NCBI GenBank assembly: GCA_035560005.1
Contig: DATMAN010000047.1
Coordinates: 1 to 59,554 of the forward strand
Direction: 5' to 3'
Source: Burkholderiales bacterium
Lineage (GTDB): Bacteria > Pseudomonadota > Gammaproteobacteria > Burkholderiales > Eutrophovitaceae
Length of the DNA: 59,554 bases
Of the stretch, positions 37,270-47,394 are shown in pieces. Below the pieces are notes generated by a model, which was not told the DNA's origin, ran no database searches, and saw nothing but the letters and a program-made list of their open reading frames with translations. The first letter of the stretch is position 1, and each line of letters begins with the position of its first letter. The position numbers were made by a program, and so were the translations under genes.

Positions 37270-37980
37270 ATGGCAAAAATCGAAGTGACCGCCGCGCCGC
37301 GGTCGGTGCAGGGAACGGGTGCGAGCCGCCGCCTGCGCCGGGCCGGACGAGTACCCGGCATCGTCTACGGCGCGGACCTGCCCGCACAGGTGATCGAACT
37401 CGACCACAATGCGCTTTATCTGCAGCTTCGCCAGGAGGCGTTTCACGCGTCGATCCTGAACATGAATCTGGAGGGCCGGACCGAGCGCGTCCTGCTGCGC
37501 GGCGTACAGATGCATCCCTGGAAGCCGCAGGTGCTGCACGTGGATTTCCAGCGCGTCTCGGCCAACCAGAAGATCCACATGAAAGTTCCGCTGCATTTCA
37601 AGAATGCCGAGGTCTCGCCTGGGGTCAAGGCCGGGGGCATCGTCGCGCACGTCATGAGCGACATCGAGATCAGCTGTCTGCCCGATGACCTGCCGGAGTT
37701 CATCGAAGTCGATCTGTCCACCCTGCAGCTCGGGCACTCGGTGCACATTTCCGACCTGACGTTGCCGAAGGGCGTGGAGTCGGTGCAGCTGGTGCGCGGT
37801 GACGATGCGGTGGTCGCCACGGTGCAGATACCCAAGGTGATCGAGGAAGTCGAAGCGGTCACGGCGGCGCCGGCCGAAGGTGCGGAAGTTCCGGTGGAAG
37901 GTGCGGCGCCGGCGGCCGCGCCGGCTGCGGCGGCAGGCGAGAAGAAAGAGGGCGAAAAGAAAGAAGGCGAGAAGAAGTAA
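37270..37980 (+). CDS. rplY: 50S ribosomal protein L25 / stress protein CTC
   Basis: 236 residues, the long (CTC/TL5) form: an N-terminal 5S rRNA-binding L25 domain ([19 protein letters not shown]) plus a beta domain, then a low-complexity Ala-rich tail ending in [18 protein letters not shown] precedes ATG 37270. It binds 5S rRNA in the large subunit. A terminator follows. Confidence 0.95.
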   Translation: MAKIEVTAAPRSVQGTGASRRLRRAGRVPGIVYGADLPAQVIELDHNALYLQLRQEAFHASILNMNLEGRTERVLLRGVQMHPWKPQVLHVDFQRVSANQKIHMKVPLHFKNAEVSPGVKAGGIVAHVMSDIEISCLPDDLPEFIEVDLSTLQLGHSVHISDLTLPKGVESVQLVRGDDAVVATVQIPKVIEEVEAVTAAPAEGAEVPVEGAAPAAAPAAAAGEKKEGEKKEGEKK

Positions 37981-37999
37981 CCGCTTCCCGGCATCGCGG

Positions 38000-38040
38000 G
38001 CCCGCTGGTTGGCGATCCGGCCAGCGGGCTTTTTCTTTGT
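38000..38040 (+). terminator. Terminator after rplY
   Basis: Nine-base-pair stem (GCCCGCTGG and complement at 38021-38029) followed by TTTTTC TTTG. The pth start is 12 bases further on. Confidence 0.85.
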
Positions 38041-38052
38041 GACGGGTATCCA

Positions 38053-38619
38053 ATGAAGCTCGTCGTGGGACTCGGCAATCCGGGGCGGCAATACGCGGCC
38101 ACCCGGCACAACGTGGGATTCTGGTGGATCGATCGCCTCTGCGCGCTCGACCGCGTGGCGCTGCGCATGGAAGCGCGCTTCCACGGCGAGATCGGCCGGC
38201 TCGCGCGGGGTGGACGCGAGTGCTGGCTGCTCAAGCCAGCGACCTACATGAACGCCAGCGGGCGAGCGGTGCAGGCGCTGGCGCACTTCTACAAGTTCGC
38301 GCCGGAAGACGTGCTGGTGGTTCACGACGAGCTGGACCTGCCGCCGGGCGCGGCGAAACTCAAGAAAGGCGGCGGTGTGGCTGGCCACAACGGCTTGAAG
38401 GACATTGCCGCGGTTCTGGGCCAGGACTTCTGGCGGCTGCGCATCGGCATCGGTCATCCCGGCGACCGGGCGCTGGTGACTGGTTACGTTCTCGCGCCCC
38501 CGCGCAAGGAGGAAGCCGAGCAGATCGAAGCCGCGATCGCTCGCAGCCTGGAGGTCTGGCCGCTGCTGCTGGAAGGACATACCGAGCGCGCGATGCATCG
38601 TCTACACACCAAGGTATGA
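38053..38619 (+). CDS. pth: Peptidyl-tRNA hydrolase
   Basis: 188 residues. Family motifs: [24 protein letters not shown] (catalytic His), [13 protein letters not shown], and [20 protein letters not shown] with the conserved Asp, followed by AGHNGLKDI. It recycles stalled peptidyl-tRNAs. Usual gene order rplY-pth-ychF. Confidence 0.97.
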   Translation: MKLVVGLGNPGRQYAATRHNVGFWWIDRLCALDRVALRMEARFHGEIGRLARGGRECWLLKPATYMNASGRAVQALAHFYKFAPEDVLVVHDELDLPPGAAKLKKGGGVAGHNGLKDIAAVLGQDFWRLRIGIGHPGDRALVTGYVLAPPRKEEAEQIEAAIARSLEVWPLLLEGHTERAMHRLHTKV

Positions 38620-38701
38620 GGCGAGAAGCCTCGGGCGTAAGGTGCAGGACGTTTTCGACCCGGCTGCCTTACGCCTCACGCTTTGCTCCTCACCCGAACT
38701 C

Positions 38702-39796
38702 ATGAGCCTGAAATGCGGAATCGTCGGGCTGCCCAACGTCGGCAAGTCCACGCTGTTCAATGCGCTGACCAGAGCCGGAATTGCTGCGGAAAACTATCCG
38801 TTCTGCACCATCGAGCCCAACGTCGGCGTCGTCGAGGTCCCCGACCGGCGTCTTGCGGCGCTGGCGGCCCTCGTGAAGCCGCGGAAAGTCATCCCGGCCA
38901 TCGTCGAGTTCGTCGACATTGCCGGGCTGGTGGCAGGTGCGTCCAAAGGCGCCGGACTCGGCAACCAGTTTCTCGCCAACATTCGGGAAACCGACGCGAT
39001 CGCCCACGTGGTGCGCTGCTTCAGCGACCAGAGCGTGATGCACGTGACCGGCAACATCGACCCGGTCTCCGACATCGAGACGATCAACACCGAGCTGGCG
39101 CTCGCCGACCTCGCCACGGTGGAGAAGCAGCTGGCGAAGTACGCCAAGGTGGCGCGCGCCGGCGGCGACAAGGAGGCGCAGCGCCTGGTCGCCGTGCTGG
39201 AAAAGGTGCAGGGAGCCCTCAATCAGGTCCGGCCGGCACGCGCGTTGACGCTCACGCGGGAAGAGCGTGCGCTGCTGCAACCCCTGTTCCTGCTCACCTT
39301 GAAGCCCGCCATGTACGTGGCCAACGTCGGCGAGCGGGGCTTCGTCGGCAACCCTTTGCTCGATCGCGTCTTGGCTCGCGGGAATGCCGAAGGCGCTCCG
39401 GTCGTGCCGATCTGCGCCGCGCTGGAAGCGCAGATCGCCGACCTCCCTGAGGAAGACAAGCGGGTCTTTCTGGCCGATGCCGGACTGGAGGAGCCGGGGC
39501 TTAACCGCCTGATCCGCGCCGCCTACGACCTGCTGGGCTTGCAGACCTTCTTTACCGCGGGCGAAAAGGAAGTGCGCGCCTGGACGATCCACAAGGGCGA
39601 CGCCGCGCCCAAGGCAGCAGGCGTGATCCACACCGATTTCGAACGCGGCTTCATCCGCGCAGAAGTCATTTCCTTCGCAGACTTTATCGCCTATGGCGGG
39701 GAGCAGGGAGCGAAGGAGGCGGGGCGCATGCGGCTGGAAGGCAAGGAATACGTCGTGCAGGACGGCGACGTGATCCATTTCCGCTTCAACGTCTGA
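38702..39796 (+). CDS. ychF: Redox-regulated ATPase YchF
   Basis: 364 residues; an Obg-related protein with [15 protein letters not shown] and a C-terminal TGS domain. G4 is altered (the ATP-specific YchF form), and [33 protein letters not shown] ends the TGS part. It binds ribosomes and responds to oxidative stress. ATG 38702 has the family N-terminus MSLKCGIVG. Confidence 0.95.
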   Translation: MSLKCGIVGLPNVGKSTLFNALTRAGIAAENYPFCTIEPNVGVVEVPDRRLAALAALVKPRKVIPAIVEFVDIAGLVAGASKGAGLGNQFLANIRETDAIAHVVRCFSDQSVMHVTGNIDPVSDIETINTELALADLATVEKQLAKYAKVARAGGDKEAQRLVAVLEKVQGALNQVRPARALTLTREERALLQPLFLLTLKPAMYVANVGERGFVGNPLLDRVLARGNAEGAPVVPICAALEAQIADLPEEDKRVFLADAGLEEPGLNRLIRAAYDLLGLQTFFTAGEKEVRAWTIHKGDAAPKAAGVIHTDFERGFIRAEVISFADFIAYGGEQGAKEAGRMRLEGKEYVVQDGDVIHFRFNV

Positions 39797-39849
39797 AACG
39801 GTATGGGACACGCGCGAGAGATTGGATTAAAGACACTGCGCAAGTCCTT

Positions 39850-39890
39850 CTGTAAAAACAATTTACAGGACAGCAGCATTCCGGTACATT
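39850..39890 (+). promoter_or_regulatory. Promoter with overlapping inverted repeat before the barrel gene
   Basis: TTTACA (39862-39867) and TACATT (39885-39890) are 17 bases apart, a good sigma-70 promoter. The -35 hexamer is part of a perfect inverted repeat: CTGTAAA (39850-39856), five bases, TTTACAG (39862-39868). A repressor bound to it would block polymerase. Confidence 0.65.
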
Positions 39891-39929
39891 GACCGCGCCT
39901 GAAGGCCCTCTTTCTAAAAGGAGACTTGC

Positions 39930-40619
39930 GTGAGCAAACACATTTCACTGGGAGTTGCCGCGTTACTGGCCGTCGGATGGATGGGCCCGGTTCTGGCGCA
40001 GGACGCAGAGGATAACCAAGGCGCTTCACCCTGGTACGTCGGTCTCGGAATCTCGCGCAACGACGGCACCATTCCGGGCAATGTGGTCAGTGGGATCGGC
40101 GCACTGGCGGCGCCCGGTGGGACGACTTTCACCAGCACTACGGTCGATGACCGCTTCGCCGGCTCGAAGCTGTTTGTCGGCTACCGGTTCTTCGATTTTC
40201 TGGCGCTCGAATTGGGCGCCACCCGCCTTGGCACCGCCCGGGTCAACTACAACTATCTGGCGGGCTTGACCAGCATCGGTACGCTCGAAATGGCCTATTC
40301 GCTGAAAGCGCTTTATCTGGACGCGGTGGGCATGTGGTCGCCGACCGCCCGATGGACGCTGCTTGGGCGCGTGGGTCTGAGCGTGGGTCAGTCCACCGTG
40401 AAGTTCGACGGCAACCCGATCACGCTGGTGTTTGCCAGCAACGAAGATCAGGACGATACCAAGACCCGGGTGAAGTTTGGCGCGGGCGTTCAGTACAACT
40501 TCACGCCCGCGTGGGGCTTTCGCGGCGAGTGGGAACGCTACAAGCTGCCCGAGCCGGTCGTGGCCGACGAGTTGATCAAGATCGATTCCTTCACCGGCTC
40601 GGTTGTCTACCGCTTCTGA
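39930..40619 (+). CDS. Outer-membrane beta-barrel protein (OmpW/porin-like)
   Basis: 229 residues with a signal peptide ending VLAQDAE. The mature part has alternating hydrophobic beta strands and ends in Phe (VVYRF), the classic outer-membrane barrel signature. Strand-like segments include WYVGLGISRNDG, KLFVGYRFFDFLALELG and VKFGAGVQYNFTPAWGFRGEWERY. Eight strands are plausible. The start is GTG 39930 with AAAAGGAG upstream. No specific function can be given; it may be a small channel or surface barrel. Confidence 0.88.
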   Translation: MSKHISLGVAALLAVGWMGPVLAQDAEDNQGASPWYVGLGISRNDGTIPGNVVSGIGALAAPGGTTFTSTTVDDRFAGSKLFVGYRFFDFLALELGATRLGTARVNYNYLAGLTSIGTLEMAYSLKALYLDAVGMWSPTARWTLLGRVGLSVGQSTVKFDGNPITLVFASNEDQDDTKTRVKFGAGVQYNFTPAWGFRGEWERYKLPEPVVADELIKIDSFTGSVVYRF

Positions 40620-40640
40620 AGCGGGTGCGCGGGCTGCCGG

Positions 40641-42182
40641 TTACCTCCCCTGGCGGACGGGTGCCGCGAGTCGCTCGACGCCGAAGCGGATTCCCTGCGC
40701 CAGTGGAAGTTCGCCGCTCCAGTTGATCGTATTCGCCTGGCGGCGCATATAGGCCTTCCAGGCGTCGGATCCGGCTTCGCGCCCGCCGCCGGTTTCCTTT
40801 TCGCCCCCGAAAGCGGCACCGATTTCCGCGCCGGAGGTGCCGGTATTGATGTTGGCGATGCCACAATCGCTGCCCAGCGCGGAAAGGAACTGCTCGGCAT
40901 GGCGCAGGCGCTCGGTGAACAGCGCCGAGGACAGGCCTTGGGGCGCGGCGTTGTTGAGCGCGATCGCCTGCTCGAAATCCCGATACCCCATCACGTACAG
41001 GATCGGCGCGAAGGTTTCTTGCTGCACCACGTCCCAGTGGTTCTCGGCGAGAGCCAGCGTGGGCTGAACGAAGAAGCCGGGCCGCTCCAGGACTTCGCCC
41101 CCGTACAGGATCTTCCCGCCCAGCTCGCGCAGGCGGGCGAGCGAGCCCCGGAAGCGGTCGCGCGCGGGCTCGTCGATCAGCGGCCCCATCAGGGTTTGCG
41201 GATCGAGCGGATCACCGATGCGCACCTGAGCATAAGCGGCGGCGAGTCGCTGCGTCAGCTCGTCGAAGCGCGATTGGTGCACGATCAGCCGCCGCGTGCT
41301 GGTGCAACGCTGGCCGGCGGTGCCCACTGCGCCGAAGAGTACTGCCTTGACCGCGAGGTCGAGGTTCGCGGTCTCGTCGACGATCACGGCGTTGTTGCCG
41401 GAGCATTCTAGCAGGCAGCGGCCCAGCCGCTGCGCGACCAGCTGCGCGACTTCGCGGCCGACCGCGCTCGACCCGGTGAACGACAACAGTGCCACCCGGT
41501 GATCGGCAACGAGGCGCCGCGCGATTTCGTCCTCGTCGGTGAGCAGCAGCGAGAAAACGCCAGGATGATCCGACTCACGCATCACGCGCTCGACGATGCG
41601 CTGGATCGCGACCGCGGTGAGTGGCGCCTTGGGAGAGGGTTTCCATACCACGCTATTGCCGGCCACCGCGGCGATGAAGGCGTTCCAGGCCCATACCGCG
41701 GCCGGGAAATTGAACGCGGTGATGACCCCGACCACGCCGAGCGGGTGCCATTGTTCGCAGAGCCGATGGCGCGGCCGCTCGGAAGGCATGGTCACGCCAT
41801 AGAGCATGCGCGAGAGCCCGACCGCGAAGTCGGCGATGTCGATCATCTCCTGGACTTCGCCGTCGCCTTCCTGCTTGATCTTTCCAGTCTCGAGCGAAAT
41901 CAGGCTGCCGAGTGCGTCCTTGTGATGGCGCAGTTCGTCGGCGATGCGGCGCACCCATTCGCCGCGTTCGGGCGCCGGCACCTCGCGCCAGCGCGTGAAG
42001 CTCTCCACGGCTGCGGCCATGACCTGCTCGAGTTCGACCGCACTGGCGCGCCCGACCTCGGCGATCGGCTCACCGCTGGCCGGGTTGATCGAAGCGAACG
42101 AGCGCGGGGAAGCGAGCCAGGCGCCGCCGCAATACGCGGCCGCATTGAGCGGAGCGATTTCGAGCGCACGCACAAAGTCCAT
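40641..42182 (-). CDS. ALDH7-type semialdehyde dehydrogenase (annotated as aminoadipate-semialdehyde/P5C type)
   Basis: 513 residues, full-length NAD aldehyde dehydrogenase. Catalytic Cys293 is in AGQRCTSTRR, Glu259 in LLECSGNN, Asn158 in ITAFNFPAAVWAWN. The IGAAFGGEKETGGGREAGSDAWKAY tail is typical of antiquitin/ALDH7 enzymes, which oxidise cyclic imine semialdehydes (piperideine-6-carboxylate). Beside an ornithine aminotransferase the likely substrate is glutamate semialdehyde/pyrroline-5-carboxylate; this is inference from context. The gene lies 23 bases after the fusion gene. Lysine degradation remains a possible alternative. Confidence 0.9.
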   Translation of the reverse strand: MDFVRALEIAPLNAAAYCGGAWLASPRSFASINPASGEPIAEVGRASAVELEQVMAAAVESFTRWREVPAPERGEWVRRIADELRHHKDALGSLISLETGKIKQEGDGEVQEMIDIADFAVGLSRMLYGVTMPSERPRHRLCEQWHPLGVVGVITAFNFPAAVWAWNAFIAAVAGNSVVWKPSPKAPLTAVAIQRIVERVMRESDHPGVFSLLLTDEDEIARRLVADHRVALLSFTGSSAVGREVAQLVAQRLGRCLLECSGNNAVIVDETANLDLAVKAVLFGAVGTAGQRCTSTRRLIVHQSRFDELTQRLAAAYAQVRIGDPLDPQTLMGPLIDEPARDRFRGSLARLRELGGKILYGGEVLERPGFFVQPTLALAENHWDVVQQETFAPILYVMGYRDFEQAIALNNAAPQGLSSALFTERLRHAEQFLSALGSDCGIANINTGTSGAEIGAAFGGEKETGGGREAGSDAWKAYMRRQANTINWSGELPLAQGIRFGVERLAAPVRQGR

Positions 42183-42205
42183 GACGATCTCCCTGCCGCC
42201 GGCCA

Positions 42206-44323
42206 CTACGCCGGCGGCGCTTGGTCCAGCTCGGTCAGCACCGCGCGCAGCGCCGCGACCGCTTCGTCGATCTGTTCGCGCGTGATGATGAGCGCCGGTG
42301 TGAAACGCAGCACCCGGCCGTGCGTGTCCTTGGTCAATACCCCGCGCTCGAGCAACCGTTCGCACAGCACGCGCGCCGGAACGCGCTCGGTGTCGATCTC
42401 CACGCCGATCAGCAGGCCCTTGCCGCGCACTTCGCGCACGAGCGGGCTCGAGATCTCTTGCAGCCGGCGCATGAAATAGCCGCCCAGCTCGGCGGCGCGC
42501 TCGGGGAGCCTGCGTTCCACCAGAACGTTGAGCGCCTCCAGCCCCACCGCGGCGGCGAGCGGGCTGCCGGCAAACGTACTGCCATGGTCGCCCGGGCGGA
42601 AGACTTCCATCAAGTCACGCCGGCCGACCAGGGCCGAAACTGGGAGCACGCCCCCGCCGAGCGCCTTGCCCAGAATGACCGCGTCCGGTCGCACGCCTTC
42701 GTGCTCGCAGGCGAGCATCCGGCCGGTGCGGCCGAGCCCGGTCTGCACCTCGTCGCAGATCAGCAGCACGTTGTGCGCGCGGCAGATCCGGGCGCAGCGC
42801 GCGAGATAACCGGGCGGCGGCACGATGATCCCACCTTCGCCTTGGATCGGCTCGACGAGAAATGCTGCGGTGTCGGGAGTGATCGCGCGCTCCAAGGCAT
42901 CCGCGTCGCCGAATGGCACCAGCTCGAAGCCCAGGGGATAGGGGCCGAAACCGTCGCGGTATTGCGCTTCGGAAGACATCGCCAGGATGGCGATCGAGCG
43001 TCCGTGAAAATTGCCCTCGCAGGCGATGATCTGCGCCCGGTCGGGCGCCACGCCCTTCACCGTGTAGGCCCACTTGCGCGCGGCCTTGAGCGCGGCCTCC
43101 ACGGCCTCCAGCCCGGTGTTGGCCGGAAGTGCCATCGGCAGTCCGGTGATCTCGCAAAGGCGCCGCAGAAACAGCGGCAGGCGGTTGTTGTAGTAGACGC
43201 GCGAAGTCAGCGCGAGCGTGCGCGCCTGCTCGGCGAGCACGCGCGTGATGCGCGGGTGGCAATGCCCATGGCTCAGCGCCGAGTAGGCGCTCATCATGTC
43301 GAGGTAACGCCGCCCCTGCTCGTCCCACAGGTACGCGCCTTCGCCGCGCACCAGCACCAGCGGTAGCGGATCGTAATGGTGAGCCCCGTAGCGATACTCG
43401 ATCTCGGCAAACGCGGGTACGGCCTCACCCACGAGCAGGGCTTCGGCCAGGCTCGCGGCGAGCATGCCTGTCACGCCTTCCCGATCGCGCTGCGGGTCGT
43501 ACTCCACGATCTCGCCGCCGAGCAGCGTTGGCAGCGTGGCAAGACGCGCCAGCGCCGGCCGCAATGCGGCAGCGGACAATCCGCCGGGAACCGGCGTGCC
43601 GACCGCCGGTGCCTCGACCGGGTCCAGCGCGTCCAAGTCGAGCGTCACGCCAAATCCCACCGTCCCGCACTGCACGATCTGCAGCGCGTCGCGCATCACG
43701 GCCTCCAGCCCGCGCTCCTGGATCTCGCGCATGAAGAACACGCGCACACCCAGGCGCTGCAGCAGCGCGGCCTCCGAGGGCTCGAAACTGCGCACCCCGA
43801 TCAGACACACCCGGCCGGGTTCAAGGCGAGTGCCGCCGGCGATCGCAGTGAGCGCCGGGTCGCCGTGCCCGAGCAGGCAGGCGAGCGGCATGCCGTGCAG
43901 CGCTCCGCTCGGGGTGGTGTGCGGCGTGTGAGCATCCATGTGCGCGTCGATCCAGAGGAGGCCGATCGGCCCGCGGCTGCGCAGCGCGCGGGCCGCGCCC
44001 TTCCACGTGCCGATCGCACAGCTGTGGTCACCGCCGAGCACGAGTGGCAGCTCCGCTTGCCGGACTGCCGACTCGACCTGCTGCGCGAGGTACTTGCAGA
44101 TGTCGACCACCGCCTCGAGCGTACTGCCGTCACGATACGGGCGGATCGTTTCCACCCAGCGCACGCGACGCCCGCGCGCCCGCAGTCGCTCTATCAAGTC
44201 GAGCGCGCGCAGGGCATCGGGAGCGGATTCGCAGCCGCGATCCGCGGCGCCGAGCCCGCTCGCGACACCGATGATGTGAATCGTTCGGGGAAACTGCTGG
44301 ACTTGAACCCTGGGATCGTTCAT
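42206..44323 (-). CDS. Arginase - ornithine aminotransferase fusion protein
   Basis: 705 residues in one open frame. Residues 1-300 are an arginase/ureohydrolase: metal ligands in GGDHS (97-101), DAHMD (126-130) and the DLDALDP motif (229-235), with the arginase-like TPSGALHGMPLA loop. Residues from about 306 are a class III PLP aminotransferase closest in motif to ornithine aminotransferase: PANTGLEAVEAALKAARKW, GNFHGRSI, EPIQGEGGI, Asp524 in CDEVQTG, and Lys553 in LGKALGGG for PLP. All key residues of both halves are kept, so both should work. It would turn arginine into urea and ornithine, then ornithine into glutamate semialdehyde. Separate rocF and rocD genes are the norm. Confidence 0.93.
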   Translation of the reverse strand: MNDPRVQVQQFPRTIHIIGVASGLGAADRGCESAPDALRALDLIERLRARGRRVRWVETIRPYRDGSTLEAVVDICKYLAQQVESAVRQAELPLVLGGDHSCAIGTWKGAARALRSRGPIGLLWIDAHMDAHTPHTTPSGALHGMPLACLLGHGDPALTAIAGGTRLEPGRVCLIGVRSFEPSEAALLQRLGVRVFFMREIQERGLEAVMRDALQIVQCGTVGFGVTLDLDALDPVEAPAVGTPVPGGLSAAALRPALARLATLPTLLGGEIVEYDPQRDREGVTGMLAASLAEALLVGEAVPAFAEIEYRYGAHHYDPLPLVLVRGEGAYLWDEQGRRYLDMMSAYSALSHGHCHPRITRVLAEQARTLALTSRVYYNNRLPLFLRRLCEITGLPMALPANTGLEAVEAALKAARKWAYTVKGVAPDRAQIIACEGNFHGRSIAILAMSSEAQYRDGFGPYPLGFELVPFGDADALERAITPDTAAFLVEPIQGEGGIIVPPPGYLARCARICRAHNVLLICDEVQTGLGRTGRMLACEHEGVRPDAVILGKALGGGVLPVSALVGRRDLMEVFRPGDHGSTFAGSPLAAAVGLEALNVLVERRLPERAAELGGYFMRRLQEISSPLVREVRGKGLLIGVEIDTERVPARVLCERLLERGVLTKDTHGRVLRFTPALIITREQIDEAVAALRAVLTELDQAPPA

Positions 44324-44437
44324 CTCCCGGGTCTCCGGAGTGCTGAACCGTGACTTGCCAGCGTTAGAGCGCGAGACGGCGTGCTTTGTTCAACTCTCAA
44401 TCCGTGCCGAGTCGCCGGTGGCCGCCAGAAGGCGTGT

Positions 44438-45928
44438 TCAGCGCCTGCGGGCGCTCCCGCCGAGAATCGAGCCCAGGACGCCGCGGATGATGCGGCGGCC
44501 GACCTCCGCGCCGATCGCGCGCGCCGCGCTCGTGACCAGCGCTTCGCCTGCACCTTGACGGCGCCCGCCGCCGAGCACGCTCCCGAGCAGTCCTCCACCC
44601 GCGGGGGCTGAGGGGGCCGCAGGCGCAGTCGCCGCTTCGAGCTGTGCGCGGCGCGCCCTGAGCACTTCATGCGCGGATTCGCGATCCACCGGCTGATCGT
44701 AGATACCGGCCACCAGGGAGTCTCTTATCAACGCGGCGCGCTCGGCAGCAGTTATCGGGCCGATGCGGCCTCCGGGCGCGAGAACCCAGGCGCGCTCTAC
44801 CATGGATGGAGTGCCTTTTTCGTCGAGCAGCGAGACCAGCGCCTCGCCCACCGCGAGCTCCATGATCGCCTTCTCGACGTCCAGCCGTGGATTGGCGCGC
44901 AGCGTCGTGGCGGCGGCCTTCACCGCTTTCTGGTCACGCGGGGTGAAGGCGCGCAGCACGTGCTGTACGCGATTGCCGAGCTGACCGAGCACCGCATCGG
45001 GAATGTCGAGCGGGTTCTGGGTGACGAAGTACACACCCACGCCCTTGGAACGCACCAGCCGAACGACCTGTTCGATCTTCTCCAGCAGCACCGGCGGGGC
45101 CTCGCTGAACAGCAGGTGCGCCTCATCGAAGAAGAACACGAGCTTTGGCTTGTCCGGGTCGCCGACCTCGGGCAGCTCCTCGAACAGTTCGGAGAGCAGC
45201 CATAGCAGCAGCGTGGCGTAGACTTTCGGATAGGCCATCAACCGGTCGGCCGCGAGGACGTTCACTACGCCGTGACCCTGCCCGTCGGTCTGCATCAGAT
45301 CCGCGATGTTGAGGGCCGGTTCGCCAAAGAACCGGTGAGCGCCCTGTGCCTCGATGGCGAGCAGGCCGCGCTGGATCGCGCCGATGCTGGCGGCGGAGAC
45401 GTTGCCGTACTCGATGGTGTACTGTCTTGCGTTCTCGCCCACGTGCTGCAGCATCGCGCGCAGATCCTTCAGGTCGAGCAGCAGCAGGCCGTTGTCGTCG
45501 GCGATCCTGAAGACGATCTGCAACACGCCGGCCTGCGTGTCGTTCAGATTCAGCATGCGCGCCAGCAACAGCGGCCCCATTTCCGAGACCGTTGTGCGCA
45601 CCGGGTGGCCGTGCTCGCCGAATACATCCCAGAACGTGACCGGACTGGCCGCGAAGCGCGGCGCCGGCAAGCCCAGCCGGTCGAGCCGCTCTTTGAGCTT
45701 GGGCGACATCGCGCCGGGCTGCGACAGCCCCGCAAGATCGCCTTTCACGTCCGCGGTGAACACCGGCACCCCGATCGAGCTGAAAGCTTCGGCCATGACC
45801 TGCAGCGTCACGGTCTTGCCGCTGCCGGTGGCTCCCGTGATCAGCCCGTGACGGTTGGCCATGGCGGGCAGGAGGCAGAGATCGTGGTCAGAGCGGGCGA
45901 TCGGCAGAGGTTGCAGCATGACGGGCAT
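44438..45928 (-). CDS. HerA-like/DUF853 ATPase
   Basis: 496 residues. Walker A is ATGSGKTVT (about residues 33-41), Walker B is [12 protein letters not shown]. The domain is the HerA-type helicase C-terminal/DUF853 ATPase, found widely in proteobacteria. The C-terminus is Gly/Ala/Arg rich with a possible amphipathic helix ([14 protein letters not shown]). A role in DNA transactions is assumed from relatives but not shown; no NurA-like nuclease is nearby. Starts at ATG 45928 or 45919. Divergent from yebC. Confidence 0.87.
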   Translation of the reverse strand: MPVMLQPLPIARSDHDLCLLPAMANRHGLITGATGSGKTVTLQVMAEAFSSIGVPVFTADVKGDLAGLSQPGAMSPKLKERLDRLGLPAPRFAASPVTFWDVFGEHGHPVRTTVSEMGPLLLARMLNLNDTQAGVLQIVFRIADDNGLLLLDLKDLRAMLQHVGENARQYTIEYGNVSAASIGAIQRGLLAIEAQGAHRFFGEPALNIADLMQTDGQGHGVVNVLAADRLMAYPKVYATLLLWLLSELFEELPEVGDPDKPKLVFFFDEAHLLFSEAPPVLLEKIEQVVRLVRSKGVGVYFVTQNPLDIPDAVLGQLGNRVQHVLRAFTPRDQKAVKAAATTLRANPRLDVEKAIMELAVGEALVSLLDEKGTPSMVERAWVLAPGGRIGPITAAERAALIRDSLVAGIYDQPVDRESAHEVLRARRAQLEAATAPAAPSAPAGGGLLGSVLGGGRRQGAGEALVTSAARAIGAEVGRRIIRGVLGSILGGSARRR

Positions 45929-45946
45929 CGAGAGGGTCTTGGCGCA

Positions 45947-45955
45947 TGTTAGAAT
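45947..45955 (+). promoter_or_regulatory. Possible extended -10 promoter for yebC-ruv
   Basis: TGTTAGAAT is an extended -10 (TGn plus TAGAAT) in an AT-rich patch about 98 bases before yebC. No good -35 is visible. Confidence 0.4.
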
Positions 45956-46052
45956 TTACGAAGTATATCAGCCGCCTACGCTGAATCTCGCATCGCATCA
46001 CGGGCGTTGTGCACAGCGCAGCAGGCCACATCGAGCACATCCGGAAAGCGCT

Positions 46053-46781
46053 ATGGCAGGCCACAGCAAATGGGCCAACATCCGACACAAGAAGGCCGCG
46101 GCCGATGCCAGGAAAGGCAGGATCTTCACGCGGCTTATCCGGGAAATCACCGTCGCCGCGCGCCTCGGCGGTCCCGACCCGCACAGCAATCCGCGGTTGC
46201 GCCTGGCGATGGACAAGGCCTTCGACCAGAACATGCCAAAGGACACGGTGGAGCGCGCGATCAAGCGCGGCAGCGGCGAGCTGGAAGGCGCGAGTTACGA
46301 GGAGGTGCGCTATGAAGGGTACGGCATCGGCGGCGCGGCGGTGATGGTGGACTGCATGACCGACAACCGCACGCGCACGGTGGCCGATGTGCGCCACGCG
46401 TTTACCAGGCACGGCGGAAATCTCGGCACCGACGGCTCGGTCGCATTTCTGTTCAAGCACTGCGGCCAGCTGGTGTTCGCGCCCGGCACCGACGAAGACA
46501 AGCTCATGGAGGCCGCGATCGATGCGGGTGCCGAAGACGTAATCAGCAACGACGACGGCTCGCTGGAGGTCATCACCGATCCCGCCCAGTTCTCCAGCGT
46601 GCGCGAGCGGCTCATCAAGGCCGGTTTCAAGCCCGCCTTCGCCGAGGTGACCTTCAAGCCAACGATCGAGAACGTCCTCACCGGTGAGGACGCCGCGCGC
46701 ATGCAGAAGCTGCTCGACGCGCTCGAGTCGCTCGACGACGTGCAGGAGGTCTACACCACGGCCGTGTTCGACGCGCGCTGA
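46053..46781 (+). CDS. yebC: YebC/PmpR family protein (TACO1-like)
   Basis: 242 residues, full length. The start [22 protein letters not shown] is the family hallmark, and [15 protein letters not shown] and [19 protein letters not shown] are also conserved. Family members act as transcription regulators or help ribosomes through proline stretches. It leads the ruv cluster, a common arrangement. Confidence 0.96.
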   Translation: MAGHSKWANIRHKKAAADARKGRIFTRLIREITVAARLGGPDPHSNPRLRLAMDKAFDQNMPKDTVERAIKRGSGELEGASYEEVRYEGYGIGGAAVMVDCMTDNRTRTVADVRHAFTRHGGNLGTDGSVAFLFKHCGQLVFAPGTDEDKLMEAAIDAGAEDVISNDDGSLEVITDPAQFSSVRERLIKAGFKPAFAEVTFKPTIENVLTGEDAARMQKLLDALESLDDVQEVYTTAVFDAR

Positions 46782-46875
46782 GCCGCGACCGGAGACTTGC
46801 CATTCATCCTTTGCGCGCTCACCTCCCACCCGTCGCAAGGCCGCCGCGGGCGCGCCGCCGTTGTGGACTGGCGGC

Positions 46876-47394
46876 GTGAGGATTCTCGGCATCGATCCGG
46901 GATTGCGGGTCACGGGGTTCGGGCTGATCGAGAAGTCCGGGCACTCCCTGAACTACGTGACGAGCGGTTGCATCCGCACACCGGAGGCCGAACTGCCGGA
47001 GCGCATCAAGGCGATCCTTGAGGGCCTCAGCCAGGTAATCGCCGAGGGTCGGCCGCAGCACGTCGCGCTGGAGCAGGTGTTTGTCAACGTGAATCCAGCC
47101 TCCACCCTTCTGCTGGGACAGGCGCGCGGGGCGGCCATCTGCGCCGCCGTGAACCACCGGCTGCCGGTCTCGGAGTACACGGCGCTGCAGGTCAAGCAGG
47201 CGGTGGTCGGCAACGGCCACGCCAGAAAGGAGCAGGTACAGGAAATGGTGCGACGTTTGTTGCGGCTGCCGGGCTTGCCCAGCGCGGACGCCGCGGATGC
47301 CCTGGCCTGTGCGATCTGCCATGCGCACGGCGGGCTCGGGCTTGGGGTGCTGTCCACGGGCGGGTACCGGATGAAGCGCGGGAGATTGCGGTGA
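46876..47394 (+). CDS. ruvC: Holliday junction resolvase RuvC
   Basis: 172 residues. [15 protein letters not shown] carries the first catalytic Asp; [11 protein letters not shown] gives the Glu; the C-terminal [16 protein letters not shown] gives the last acidic pair. It cuts Holliday junctions. GTG 46876 gives the standard N-terminus; the frame is open further upstream over yebC but not coding. It overlaps ruvA by four bases. Confidence 0.96.
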   Translation: MRILGIDPGLRVTGFGLIEKSGHSLNYVTSGCIRTPEAELPERIKAILEGLSQVIAEGRPQHVALEQVFVNVNPASTLLLGQARGAAICAAVNHRLPVSEYTALQVKQAVVGNGHARKEQVQEMVRRLLRLPGLPSADAADALACAICHAHGGLGLGVLSTGGYRMKRGRLR

